Source: DASQHW01 sp963837155
GTDB lineage: Bacteria; Actinomycetota; Acidimicrobiia; IMCC26256; PALSA-610
NCBI GenBank assembly: GCA_963837155.1
Contig: CAWIMB010000002.1
Location: 620,001-684,000, forward strand
Reading direction: 5' to 3'
DNA: 64,000 bases
Positions within the stretch are counted from its first letter, which is position 1. Each line of letters starts with the position of its first letter. The notes beneath the pieces were generated by a model. The model was not told the DNA's origin. It saw nothing but the letters and a program-made list of their open reading frames with translations, and made no database searches. Of the stretch, positions 45,391 through 54,479 are shown piece by piece. Both the position numbers and the translations under genes were made by a program.

Positions 45391-45392
45391 GT

Positions 45393-46250
45393 TCACGGGG
45401 TGACGTTGCCGCCGGAGCAGATGATGCCGACGCGGGCACCGTCGAGCTTTGACGTCCGGACGGCCGCGAACGCAACCGCGGCACTGGGCTCGATCACCTG
45501 ACGCAAGTGTGCGCGTACCGCATCCATGGCGTCGACGATCGCGTCCTCGTCGACCGTGACGCGCTCCACGCCGTGCGTCAGCAGAATGCCTTCGGTGCGC
45601 GCCGACGTGCCCGTGCGCAGTCCGTCGGCCATGGTCGCGCCTCGATCGCGCGGCTGACCGCCGATCACCCGCAACGGTGCGACGGCGACGCACGTTCCCG
45701 CGCACAAGCCGCCGCCACCGATCGGGGTCACGATCACGTCGAGGCCGTTGACTTCCTCGCAGAGCTCCAACGCCGCCGTGCCCGCGCCCGCGATCACTCG
45801 CGCGTCGTCGAACGGGTGGATCTCCACCGCACCCGTGCGCGTCACGACGTCCGCCAGCACCGTCCGGCGTGCGTCCAGCGAGTTCGCACACCATGTGATC
45901 TGCCCGCCGTAACGCTCTACGGCCGCTGCCTTGAACGCGGACGTTGCCTCCGGCATGACGACGTGCGCCGCGATGCCCCGCTCACGGGCAGCCAGCGCGA
46001 GCGCGGCCGCGTGATTGCCCGACGAGTGCGCGGCGACGCCCCGCGACGCCTCCTCGGGCGTGAGCGACTGCACCGCGTTGGTCGCGCCCCGGTACTTGAA
46101 CGCGCCTGCGCGTTGGAGATGCTCGGCCTTGACGAACACCGTCGCGCCGGCCCACGCGTCGAGCGCGGGAGACTGCAACACCGGCGTCCGCTCCACGAAC
46201 GGAGCGATTCTCTTCGCAGCCTGCTCGACGTCGGCGCGCTCGACACTCAA
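45393..46250 (-). CDS. Threonine/serine dehydratase-like PLP enzyme
   Basis: The 285-residue fold-type II PLP enzyme has the Schiff-base Lys in AGAFKYRGATNAV, the Asn-binding SSGNHAAALALAA, the phosphate-binding glycine loop VTPIGGGGLCAGT, and the C-terminal ICSGGNVTP. Catabolic threonine dehydratases and serine racemases share this set. It is shorter than usual (about 310-330); about 15-20 residues seem missing between LRVIGG and MADGLRTG. It starts at TTG, 5 bases past the sortase stop, so the two may be co-transcribed. Confidence 0.82.
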   Translation of the reverse strand: MSVERADVEQAAKRIAPFVERTPVLQSPALDAWAGATVFVKAEHLQRAGAFKYRGATNAVQSLTPEEASRGVAAHSSGNHAAALALAARERGIAAHVVMPEATSAFKAAAVERYGGQITWCANSLDARRTVLADVVTRTGAVEIHPFDDARVIAGAGTAALELCEEVNGLDVIVTPIGGGGLCAGTCVAVAPLRVIGGQPRDRGATMADGLRTGTSARTEGILLTHGVERVTVDEDAIVDAMDAVRAHLRQVIEPSAAVAFAAVRTSKLDGARVGIICSGGNVTP

Positions 46251-46254
46251 AGGG

Positions 46255-47224
46255 TCAGTACCCGGCCGGGAGCGCCTGTTCGAAGTAGACGTAGAACGCG
46301 AAGAGCACGGCGAGGAACGGCATCACACCGACGATCCACGTGATCGGGTGGCGCCACCGCCGGAAGGCCCACCACCACGCGCCGCCAATGATCGCGACGG
46401 CGAGGCCCCAGCGCACGGCCGATGTCGCACTGCGCTCCTGCCCGGAGAGACCTTCTTCGAGCACCGCTTGGTGCGACCGCTCCTTGCCCCCGCGGCGTGG
46501 CCCTCGGGGGTTGCGGTCGCGTCGGCTTGGCGCTCTCGTCAGGCGCCAGGCGCGCCTTGATCACGATTCTCTGCTCCGCCGAGTACTTCGGGTTGCAGCT
46601 GGTGAGCGTCAGCTGGGCGTCGAACGTGTTGTCGACGACGTACAGATCCGTCGGTTTGACGATCAACTGCTCGGTCATTTTGTACGTGAACTTGCCGGCC
46701 AACGTCTCGACGATGATGTCGTCGCCCGGCTTCAGCTTGTCGACGTCGTAGAACGGGTGGAGATACGTCGTGCGGTGACCTGCGATCGCAGCGTTGCCGA
46801 GCGTGCCCGGCATCGGCGTCTCGGGATAGTGCCCGGGCCCCTTCTTGAGGTCGTCGCGCGACACGCCTTCGACGAACGCCATGTTGATGCCGATGCGCGG
46901 AATCTTGATCGTGCCCTCGACCTCGCCTTCGGGCGGGACCGGCGGCGCCGGACGGACCGGTTGGGTCGTGGTCGTCGTCGAACCGGGGATCGTGGTCGAC
47001 GAGGGATCGGGCAACGTGGTCGTGGTCGTGTGCTCGGCGGCGTACTGCTGTTGGGCCTTGGCGAAGTCGTGCTTCAAGCCGCTCTGGGCCCGGGCGGTGA
47101 TGATCCCGGTGCCCCAGAGCTGGTACGCGACGAACAGCAGGATCAGCAACCCGAGCGTCACGAGGGTTCGCCCAATCGCCGCAATCGCCCGTCGCACGGG
47201 TTCGAGGGTACCGGCCGTCGCCAC
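46255..47224 (-). CDS. Class E sortase (one frame break)
   Basis: The roughly 322-residue transpeptidase attaches proteins to the cell wall. It has an N-terminal membrane helix (LVTLGLLILLFVAYQLWGTG), a Thr/Pro linker, and a sortase domain with the catalytic His in AIAGHRTTYLHPF, Cys in TLTSCNPKYS and Arg in SAEQRIVIKARL. The C-terminal membrane helices (GLAVAIIGGAWWWAF, WIVGVMPFLAVLFAFYVYF) lie in another frame; removing one C near 46493 joins them. A GTG at 47197 is an alternative start. No substrate with an LPxTG/LAxTG motif was recognised nearby. Confidence 0.85.
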
Positions 47225-47321
47225 GAGTTCTCGCGCAGTGGGCGGGAGCAGACGGTTCGCCGCTCGTCACGGCCGGTTCGTAGACTTCGCGGCGTCACCA
47301 CTCCCTGTTCTCGGAGTCTGG

Positions 47322-47989
47322 TTGCACTGCGTTCGCCTTCGATCGGCCGTCTGCATGCTCGGGCGGTTCCCCGCGCTCGCGGGCGCCGACCTCGACGTCG
47401 ACGCCGGGGAGATCGTGCTGTTGAGCGGGCCGAACGGGGCCGGCAAGACCACGCTGCTTCGGCTCTGCGCGGGACTGCTCCCGCTGCGCGGGGCCAGGCC
47501 GAGGTGCTCGGCGTCGACCTCGCGCGTGACCGCAAGAGTCCGCGCGCGTCGCTCGCGCTCGTCGGCCACGAGACGTTTTGCTACGACGACCTCACGGTCG
47601 CCGAAAACCTGCGGTTCGCGGCGCGTGCGACCGGTCACACCGCGGCCGACGCCGACGATGCGCTCGAACGCGTCGGTCTCCGCCGGGTTGCGGACGTGAC
47701 GCACGGGCGGCTCTCCCAGGGTCAGCGGCGCCGGCTCGCGCTCGCGATCGCGCTCGCCCGTCGTCCCCGGCTTCTGCTCCTCGACGAACCGCACGCGGGC
47801 CTCGACGAGCACGGCCGCGCCATTCTCGAAGACGTCGTGCGCGCCGCGCCCGTGGAAGGCTGCACCGTGCTGTTGGCGTCGCACGAGCTCGACCTCGCGC
47901 GCCGGCTCGCGACGCGCGAAGTGCAGCTCATCGCCGGGCGGGTGCACGCGCCGCCGCGCCTCCAGGCGGGGGCGGGGGCACACGCGTGA
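47322..47989 (+). CDS. ccmA: Heme exporter ATP-binding protein CcmA (one frame break)
   Basis: The roughly 222-residue ABC ATPase powers release of heme from CcmE in cytochrome c maturation. It has Walker A LLSGPNGAGKTTLLRLCAG, the signature HGRLSQGQRRRLALAIAL, Walker B PRLLLLDEPHAGLDE and LLASHELDL. The frame changes near 47498 in a G run; one extra G gives LLPLRGGQAEVLGVDLARD. GGAG five bases before the TTG at 47322 supports that start. It is the first gene of the ccm operon and overlaps ccmB. Confidence 0.88.
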
Positions 47990-48660
47990 CGCTCGTGCGG
48001 GGCGCGCTGCTCGTCGCCGGCAAGGACTTGCGGATCGAGTCGCGTTCCCGAATCGCGTTGCAGCAGATCCTGCCGTTTGGCGGCATCGTCGTCGTGCTCT
48101 TCGCATTTGCGCTCGACGCTGACCGCGCTCTGCTGCCCCGTGCCGCGCCCGGGCTCTTTTGGGCCGCGGTGTTGCTCGCCACGCTCCTTGCGGTCGGCCG
48201 GTCATTCGCGGTCGAAGAAGCCAACCGGGCGCGCGACGGCCTGCGGCTTTCCGCGCTCGACGGCGGCTCGGTGTTCCTCGGCAAGGCGGCCGCGATCGCG
48301 GTCGAGCTGCTCCTGCTCGAGGTCGTCCTCGGTGTGGTTGTCGTCGTGCTCTACGACGTGGCGCCGCATGACGCGTTGATCCTGTTCTGCGCAGCGCTGG
48401 CCGCCACCATCGGCCTCGCAGCCACCGGTACGGTCTACGGCGTGCTGGCCGGAGGACTGCGCGCGCGCGAGACGCTCATCCCGCTGCTCGTGTTGCCGGC
48501 GGTCACGCCCGTGATGCTCGGCGGCACACGTGCGTTCCAAGCCGCGCTGGACAATGCACCTGGTGACGCATGGCCGTGGGTGCAGCTGCTCGCCGCGTTT
48601 GCGGTGCTCGCGGTGGCTGCGGGAGTCGTCGTGTTCGGGCCTTTGCTGGAGGAAGCGTGA
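47986..48660 (+). CDS. ccmB: Heme exporter permease CcmB
   Basis: The 224-residue protein has six membrane helices; GALLVAGKDLRIESRSR at the N terminus and RETLIPLLVLPAVTPVMLGG near the C terminus match the CcmB family. With CcmA and CcmC it forms the CcmABC complex that loads and releases heme on CcmE. The GTG overlaps the ccmA stop (GTGA). Normal length. Confidence 0.88.
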   Translation: MTLVRGALLVAGKDLRIESRSRIALQQILPFGGIVVVLFAFALDADRALLPRAAPGLFWAAVLLATLLAVGRSFAVEEANRARDGLRLSALDGGSVFLGKAAAIAVELLLLEVVLGVVVVVLYDVAPHDALILFCAALAATIGLAATGTVYGVLAGGLRARETLIPLLVLPAVTPVMLGGTRAFQAALDNAPGDAWPWVQLLAAFAVLAVAAGVVVFGPLLEEA

Positions 48661-49374
48661 AGCGGCTGTTCGTCGCGGCGACCGTCATTGCGCTCGCGGC
48701 GACGGTGTTCTTCGCGTTGTACGTCTCGCCACCGCGCGAGAACCAGGGCGGGGAAGCGGTGCGTCTGCTGTATCTCCACGTTCCCTGCCGCGTGGCTCGC
48801 ATATCTGGCCTTCGGCGTCACCGCGCTCGCGTCCGTGCTCTGGCTGGTCCCGCGCACGCGACACGCATCCTGGGATCTGCTCGCCGGCGCGTCGGCGGAG
48901 GTCGGCGTGCTGTTCACCGCGCTGATGCTCGTAGTCGGGTCGCTGTGGGGACGCCCAACGTGGGGCACCTGGTGGGAGTGGGACGCCCGGCTGACGAGCA
49001 CCGCGATTCTCTTCTTCTTGTATCTCGGCTATCTCGCGCTGCGCCGGACGGGCGCGACCGCGGACGAACGCGGGAAGCGCTGCGCGATCGCAGCGTTGAT
49101 CGCGGCCGCCGACATGCCGATCGTGCACTTCTCGGTGTCGTGGTGGCAGACGCTGCACCAGGAAGGCACGGTGTTCAACGACAAGCTCGATGTCAAGGTG
49201 AACGGGTCGATGGCGTTCACCCTGCTGCTGGCCGTAACCGCGTTCACCATGCTGTACGGCTATCTCGTGCTGGAGCGGTTCCAGCTCGCGCAGCTGGAAG
49301 AGGGTCGCGAGGAACGCGAGTTGCAGCGCGCGATCGAAGAGCGCATCCGCGCCGACGAAGTCGTGGTCGCATGA
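48657..49374 (+). CDS. ccmC: Heme-handling membrane protein CcmC (one frame break)
   Basis: The roughly 238-residue protein has six membrane helices and the tryptophan-rich WWD signature RPTWGTWWEWDARLTS, with His in LLYLHVP and IVHFSVSWWQTLHQ for heme ligation. It transfers heme to CcmE. The frame changes near 48785; removing one T restores LHVPAAWLAYLAFGVTA. The GTG overlaps the ccmB stop (GTGA). Confidence 0.88.
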
Positions 49375-49502
49375 GCGACAACTGGGGCTTCGTCATCGCC
49401 GGCTATGCCATTACGGCGGGCACGCTCGGCGCCTATGTCATATGGCTGCGGCACCGGATCCGGCGGTTGCGGCGCTCGTTGCCCGACGACGATCGCGCAT
49501 GA
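49371..49502 (+). CDS. ccmD: CcmD-like small membrane protein
   Basis: The 43-residue protein has one membrane helix (FVIAGYAITAGTLGAYVIWL) followed by a basic tail (RHRIRRLRRSLPDDD), the standard CcmD layout. CcmD helps release holo-CcmE from CcmABC. Overlaps on both sides (ATGA with ccmC, ATGA with ccmE) place it in the operon. The assignment rests on position and layout. Confidence 0.8.
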   Translation: MSDNWGFVIAGYAITAGTLGAYVIWLRHRIRRLRRSLPDDDRA

Positions 49503-49914
49503 GGCTCCGCTACGGCATCATCGCGCTCCTCTGTCTCGGCGCGGTGGTGTGGATGGTCGTCCTGCTCCAGCGCAACGTCGTGTTCTTCAAGACCGTGTCG
49601 GAAGCCGTGCACGACGAGCACAATGACGGAACCCGCTCCATGCGCATCGGCGGCGGGGTCGTCGCCGCGAGCATCGAGCGGCACGCCGACGGTGTCGACT
49701 TCGAGCTGTACGAAGGCGGCGCGACGGTTCACGTCCACCACACGGGCAGTGAGCCGGCGCTCTTCAAGGACTGTGCCCCCGTTGTTGCCGAGGGTCACTG
49801 GAGTCGCGCGGCTCGACGACCTTCGACTCGACGCGCCTGCTGATCAAGCACGACAACAACTACGAGCCGCCGAAGAGCGCGACGGCCAAGTGCCCCGATG
49901 ATCCGCTCAAGTAG
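49499..49914 (+). CDS. ccmE: Heme chaperone CcmE (one frame break)
   Basis: The protein is about 138 residues: one N-terminal membrane helix (YGIIALLCLGAVVWMVVLL) and an OB-fold periplasmic domain (VVFFKTVSEAV, SMRIGGGVV, ALFKDCAPVVAEG). The covalent heme site is the His in LLIKHDNNYEPP. The last 38 residues lie in another frame; one extra G near 49802 (TGGAG to TGGGAG) restores VVAEGHWESRGSTTFDSTR. The ATG of ccmF follows the stop directly (TAGATG). Confidence 0.85.
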
Positions 49915-51927
49915 ATGAGGGCGCAGCTGGGCTACGGCCTCCTGACGATCGGCACCGCCGCCGCCGCGCTCGGCCTCGTCACGACCGCGGGCGGGATCGC
50001 ACGCAAGCAGCCGCGCCTGATCGACCTCGGGCGCCGCTACGTCGTGCTCGTGCTGCTCGCCGCGGTTGGCGCGTTCGTCGTGATGGAGACCGCGCTGTTC
50101 GGCCACGACTTCTCACTGCAATACGTCGCGAACAACGTGGCGCGCGCGACGCCCGGCCTGTACACGTTCACTGCCGCTTGGGGCGCGCTCGAAGGCTCGA
50201 TCTTGCTGTGGAGCCTCGCGCTCTCGGTCTACGTCGCGGCCACCACCTGGCGGTTCCGCACGCGTGCGAATGACCCACTGGTCGCGTGGGCAACGCTCGT
50301 GCAGTTCGCGGTCCTGCTGTTCTTCTTCGCGCTGATGTTGTTCGCCGCGAACCCGTTCAAGCAGGTGACCGGCACCGTGCCGTTCGACGGTCGCGGTCCC
50401 AACCCGCTGCTCCAGAACCATCCGCTGGTCGCGATCCACCCGCCGACCCTGTACGCGGGCTTGGTCGGCTTCACGATCCCGTTCTCGTTCGCGGTTGCAG
50501 CGCTCGTCACCGGCCGCTTCGGTGAGGGGTGGCTCGCCGACGTGCGCCGCACCACGCTGATCGCGTGGGGGTTCCTCACCGCCGGCATCGTGCTCGGCGC
50601 GTGGTGGAGCTATGCCGTGCTCGGTTGGGGCGGCTACTGGGGTTGGGATCCCGTCGAGAACGCGTCGTTCCTCCCGTGGCTCACCGCCACGGCGTTCATC
50701 CACTCGGTGATGGTGCAAGAGCGACGCGGGATGCTGCGGGTCTGGAACCTGTCGCTCGTGCTCGCGACGTTCTGCCTGACGATCCTCGGCACGTTCCTCA
50801 CTCGCTCGGGCGTCGTGAATTCGGTGCACGCGTTCTCCCAATCGCCGATCGGCCCGTGGTTGCTCACGTTCCTGGGGATCTGCGCCTTCACTTCGGTCGG
50901 GCTCGTGGCGTGGCGGGGCGACAAGCTGCGCGCGCCCGGACGCATCGATTCGCCCGTCTCGCGAGAAGCGGCGTTCCTCCTCAACAACTTGCTGTTCGCG
51001 GGGTTCGCGCTGGTAGTGCTCACCGGCACGGTCTTCCCCTTGCTCGTCGAGGCTCTGCAGGACAAGCAGATCACGGTCGGTCAGCCGTACTTCGAGCGAC
51101 TCGGCGTCCCGATTGGCATCGCGCTGCTGTTCCTCATGGCAATCGGCCCAGTGCTGCCGTGGCGCGTGGCAAGCGGCGAGTTGCTGCGGAGCCGTTTGAT
51201 GATCCCGGCGTGGGCGGGTGGCCTGACGCTGGTGATCGCAGTGGCCGCAGGAGCGCACGGCATCGCGAATGTCCTCGCGTTCGCACTTGGCGCGTTCACG
51301 GTCGCCAGCATCGGGCGGTCGGCGGCGATCGGCGTTCGCGCTCGACGGCGTGTACACCGCGACGAGGGATGGGCGCGAGCCTCGACGCAGACGGTACGCG
51401 GCAACCCCCGCTTGTACGGGGGACTGCTCGTGCACCTCGGCGTCGTCGTGATCGCGGTGGCGCTCGCCACGACTGCCGGCTACACGACCAAACGCGAGCT
51501 GCAGCTGAACCCCGGCGAATCTGCGTCAGTCCTCGGCCACAAGGTGACGTTCATCAATCGCGAGGTCGAACGGTCGCCGCAAAAGACGACGATCAAGGCG
51601 CGTGTGCAGATCGCCGGGATCGGATCGTTCGCACCGGCCATCTCGACGTTCCCAAACGCGGCCGAAGGCATCGGTACGCCGTCGATTCACACGACACCCT
51701 GGCGCGACTGGTACCTCACGCTCTCGTCGTCGCCGACGTCGGGCCGGGTGACGATCGGTGTGCAGGTCGGCACGATGGTGATGTGGCTGTGGATCGGCGG
51801 CCTCATCATGGTGCTCGGCACCGCGGTCGCGCTCATACCCTCGCGGCGGCGACACGTGCGCGACGTAGAGGCGGTCACGTTGCCGCACGATGACGAGCAG
51901 CCCGCACTCGTCGAGGTCTCTTCCTGA
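49915..51927 (+). CDS. ccmF: Cytochrome c heme lyase subunit CcmF
   Basis: The 670-residue protein has about 14-15 membrane helices and the WWD heme-binding motif VLGWGGYWGWDPVENASFLP. Conserved His residues appear in PLVAIHPPTLYAG and FLTRSGVVNSVHAF. CcmF with CcmH ligates heme to CxxCH of apocytochrome c. The frame is intact, in contrast to several neighbours, supporting the view that the breaks elsewhere are sequencing artefacts. Confidence 0.93.
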   Translation: MRAQLGYGLLTIGTAAAALGLVTTAGGIARKQPRLIDLGRRYVVLVLLAAVGAFVVMETALFGHDFSLQYVANNVARATPGLYTFTAAWGALEGSILLWSLALSVYVAATTWRFRTRANDPLVAWATLVQFAVLLFFFALMLFAANPFKQVTGTVPFDGRGPNPLLQNHPLVAIHPPTLYAGLVGFTIPFSFAVAALVTGRFGEGWLADVRRTTLIAWGFLTAGIVLGAWWSYAVLGWGGYWGWDPVENASFLPWLTATAFIHSVMVQERRGMLRVWNLSLVLATFCLTILGTFLTRSGVVNSVHAFSQSPIGPWLLTFLGICAFTSVGLVAWRGDKLRAPGRIDSPVSREAAFLLNNLLFAGFALVVLTGTVFPLLVEALQDKQITVGQPYFERLGVPIGIALLFLMAIGPVLPWRVASGELLRSRLMIPAWAGGLTLVIAVAAGAHGIANVLAFALGAFTVASIGRSAAIGVRARRRVHRDEGWARASTQTVRGNPRLYGGLLVHLGVVVIAVALATTAGYTTKRELQLNPGESASVLGHKVTFINREVERSPQKTTIKARVQIAGIGSFAPAISTFPNAAEGIGTPSIHTTPWRDWYLTLSSSPTSGRVTIGVQVGTMVMWLWIGGLIMVLGTAVALIPSRRRHVRDVEAVTLPHDDEQPALVEVSS

Positions 51928-52472
51928 TGCGACTCCACGCGCGCTGGATTGCGCTCATGGTCGGCGTTGTGCTCGTGGCGTTCGGGGTCGTCCTCGCGGT
52001 GCAGCACCGCGAAGAACCGTCGGTGCCGCGTCTCGTGCAAGAGCACACGACCGTGCCCGCGTTCAGCGTGACGACGCTCGACGGTACGAAGATCGATGCT
52101 TCGTCCCTCCGGGGCAAGACGTACGTCGTGAACTTCTTCAACAGCTGGTGCATCCCGTGCCATCAAGAAGCACCCGCGTTGCAGTCGTTCTACGACGCAC
52201 ACAAGGGCGAGCGGGACTTCGCGATGATCGGCATCGTGCGCCAGGACGAAGAGGCGGCGGTTCGCGGCTACGTCGACGCGCAGAAGGTCACGTGGCCGGT
52301 CGCGCTGCGTGGCGCGGAACAGGCCGCGCTGGACTTCGGCACGCTGGGTCAGCCCGAGACGTTCGTAGTCGCGCCCGACGGTGTGATGGTCTGCGGCACG
52401 TCGGGGCCCTCGACGCGAGCGGCGCTCGACACCTGGCTCCAGGCCACGCGCACGGGAAAGCAATGCGGGTGA
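51927..52472 (+). CDS. ccmG: Thiol-disulfide protein CcmG/DsbE (TlpA-like)
   Basis: The 181-residue protein has an N-terminal membrane anchor (WIALMVGVVLVAFGVVLAV) and a thioredoxin fold with the active site VNFFNSWCIPCHQEAPAL (WCIPC) and the cis-Pro region TLGQPETFVVAPDG. It keeps the cytochrome c CxxCH cysteines reduced for heme ligation. The ATG overlaps the ccmF stop. Confidence 0.9.
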   Translation: MRLHARWIALMVGVVLVAFGVVLAVQHREEPSVPRLVQEHTTVPAFSVTTLDGTKIDASSLRGKTYVVNFFNSWCIPCHQEAPALQSFYDAHKGERDFAMIGIVRQDEEAAVRGYVDAQKVTWPVALRGAEQAALDFGTLGQPETFVVAPDGVMVCGTSGPSTRAALDTWLQATRTGKQCG

Positions 52473-52933
52473 CCCGCAAGGCGTGGCCCTGGTTGCTGCT
52501 GGTTGCGGTCGTGGTCGTGACGTTGGTGGTGCTCGTGACGCGTTCGCAACCGAGCCATTCGCCACGCGCACACGCCGACCGGCTTGCGCACCAGCTCGCG
52601 TGCCCCGAATGCGAGGGCGAGTCGGTCGCCGACAGCAGCTCGGTGTCGGCGCGCGCGATCCGTGACGACATTCCCCGTCGTATCGCGGCAGGGGAGAGCG
52701 ACGCGCAGATCCGCGCCGTGTACGTGTCGAAGTACGGCGAGCGAGTCTTGCGGACGCCCACGAACTCAGGCATCGGTCTCGTTGCGTGGGTGGTGCCCGC
52801 GCTCGCGCTGTTCTTGGGCCTCGCCGGCGTCGCGCTGGCACTCCGCCGTTGGAGCCGTACGCCGCGGCTCCCGGCGACGCCGGAGGACGAAGCCATCGTG
52901 ACTGTGGCGCGGGAGCACGAGCGGAAGACATGA
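52463..52933 (+). CDS. ccmH: Cytochrome c maturation protein CcmH
   Basis: The 156-residue protein has an N-terminal helix (WPWLLLVAVVVVTLVVLV), the redox motif HQLACPECEGESVADSSS (CPEC; the family has LRCPxCQ), the helical ARAIRDDIPRRIAAGESDAQ, and a C-terminal helix (GLVAWVVPALALFLGLAGVAL). It shuttles electrons between CcmG and apocytochrome. It overlaps ccmG by ten bases. Confidence 0.9.
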   Translation: MRVTRKAWPWLLLVAVVVVTLVVLVTRSQPSHSPRAHADRLAHQLACPECEGESVADSSSVSARAIRDDIPRRIAAGESDAQIRAVYVSKYGERVLRTPTNSGIGLVAWVVPALALFLGLAGVALALRRWSRTPRLPATPEDEAIVTVAREHERKT

Positions 52934-53705
52934 GCGACGCGGTGGACGGCGAGCAGCGCGAACAGATGGAGGCCGAACGCGACTTCCTGTTGCGGTCGCT
53001 CGACGATCTCGATGCCGAACTGCTCGCCGGGAACATCGATCCCGATACGTACCGGTCGTTGCACGACGACTACACCGCGCGCGCCGCCGCGGTGGTCCGC
53101 TCGCTGGACGACGGCGTGCCCCGCAAACGGCCCGGGCCGAAGCGGCTCCGCGCGGTGACCGCCGCGGGCATCGTCGGCTTCTGTGTGCTGTTGGCATTCC
53201 TGCTCGCCCGCACCGTCGGCGAACGTCACCCCGGCCAGACGATCACCGGGAACAACAACGTCGCGTCGCCCGTGACGCTCGATCCGAACAGCTACGAAGC
53301 GCACATCCGGTCGGCACGCGACCTTCTCGGCAAGCAGGACCTCCAGCACGCGGTCGAGGAATACACGGCCGCGTCCCGCATCGACCCGCAGCAACCGGAG
53401 CCGCTCGCGTACCGCGGTTGGATCAGCGCGCTGGTCGCCCGCCAGGTCGACGACACGGACGCGCGCGCGCCACCCTCCTCGAGCGTGCGACCAAGGATCT
53501 GGATCAAGCGACCAAAACCGACCCGAAATACTTGGACGCGTACTTCTTCAAGGGGTACATGCTGTTCAAGATCGAGAACAGACCCGCGGAAGCGGTCGCT
53601 CCCCTGCAAAGGTTCCTCGTCCTCGCGCCGCAGGACCATCCGTTGCGCAAACAGGTGCTCGGTGTGCTCGCCGACGCCAAGCGCGCTGCCCAATCGAAAC
53701 CCTAG
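52930..53705 (+). CDS. ccmI: CcmI-like TPR protein (one frame break)
   Basis: The roughly 258-residue protein begins with a short coiled segment (ERDFLLRSLDDLDAELLAGN), one membrane helix (AVTAAGIVGFCVLLAFLLAR), and TPR repeats (EAHIRSARDLLGKQDLQHAV; LDAYFFKGYMLFKIENRPAE). CcmI chaperones apocytochrome c. The frame changes near 53463 in a CG-repeat tract; removing one CG unit gives DTDARATLLERATKDLD. ATGA overlap with ccmH. Confidence 0.8.
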
Positions 53706-53713
53706 GAGCCCCA

Positions 53714-54187
53714 ATGGTCAAGCCACCCGAATCGCAGACCGACGAGTCGAAGATGTACCGCGTCACGATCACGACCGATCGCGGTCCGATCGTGATGGAT
53801 CTCGATCCGCAGTTGGCGCCCAACACCGTCAACAACTTCATCGGGCTGGCTCGGCAGGGCTACTACGACGGGCTCACGTGGCATCGAGTGGTGCCGGAGT
53901 TCGTCATCCAGGGTGGCGACCCCGAAGGCAGTGGCCGCGGCGGTCCCGGATACAAGTTCGCCGACGAGCCGGTGAAGGGGCAGTACACGCGGGGCGCGGT
54001 CGCCATGGCGAACGCCGGCCCCGACACGAACGGCTCGCAGTTCTTCATCTGCATCGACGACTGCACGCGCAAGCTGGCACCGAGCTACAACCTGTTCGGG
54101 TTTGTGGTCGAGGGCCAGGACATCGCGGAGTCGACCCAGGTCGGTGACGTGATGCGGAAGGTCGAGATCGAGGAGCGCGACCGGTAG
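53714..54187 (+). CDS. Cyclophilin-type peptidyl-prolyl cis-trans isomerase
   Basis: The 157-residue cyclophilin has no signal peptide and is cytoplasmic. Core motifs: NNFIGLARQGYYDGLTWHRV, EFVIQGGDPEGSGRGGPGYK, GAVAMANAGPDTNGSQFFIC, with the catalytic Arg in WHRV and Gln in GSQFF. It catalyses proline isomerisation during folding. It follows the ccm operon by 8 bases, with GGAG before the ATG, and may be co-transcribed. Confidence 0.93.
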   Translation: MVKPPESQTDESKMYRVTITTDRGPIVMDLDPQLAPNTVNNFIGLARQGYYDGLTWHRVVPEFVIQGGDPEGSGRGGPGYKFADEPVKGQYTRGAVAMANAGPDTNGSQFFICIDDCTRKLAPSYNLFGFVVEGQDIAESTQVGDVMRKVEIEERDR

Positions 54188-54193
54188 GAGAGG

Positions 54194-54479
54194 GTGGCGG
54201 AAGGTCGCGTCCACTTCGACGTATGACGCGTGGCTCGTCGCATGGGCGCCGGGCGCCGGGATCCCCGAGCACGGCCATGGTGGCGCGACGGCCGCGTTCC
54301 ACGTCGTGCGCGGCTTGCTCGTCGAGCGCACCACGGCGGATACCCGGGTGCTCAGCGCCCGCGACGGCTCATCGGTGCCGCCGTGGCACCGTCACCAGGT
54401 TCGCAACGCCGGCACGTCGCCCGCGCTCAGTCTTCATGTGTACTCGCCGCCGTTGGGTGACTCGTGGGAGCCGGCCTGA
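54194..54479 (+). CDS. Short cysteine-dioxygenase-like cupin (one frame break)
   Basis: Reading from the GTG at 54194 gives AEGRVHFDV; after a break near 54222 the frame continues YDAWLVAWAPGAGIPEHGHG, AFHVVRGLLVERTT, SSVPPWHRHQVRNAG and LSLHVYSPPL. EHGHG and HRHQV supply the metal-binding His pairs of a cupin of the cysteine dioxygenase type. At about 94 residues it is shorter than the family. The last 53 bases overlap the convergent TauE gene. Confidence 0.6.

Noticed and set aside
47322..53705. The ccm genes as pseudogenes or programmed frameshifts
   Set aside because: Breaks in five of nine genes are each repaired by a one- or two-base change in a homopolymer or CG tract. No slippery-heptamer-plus-stem arrangement was seen, and intact neighbours argue for consensus errors.
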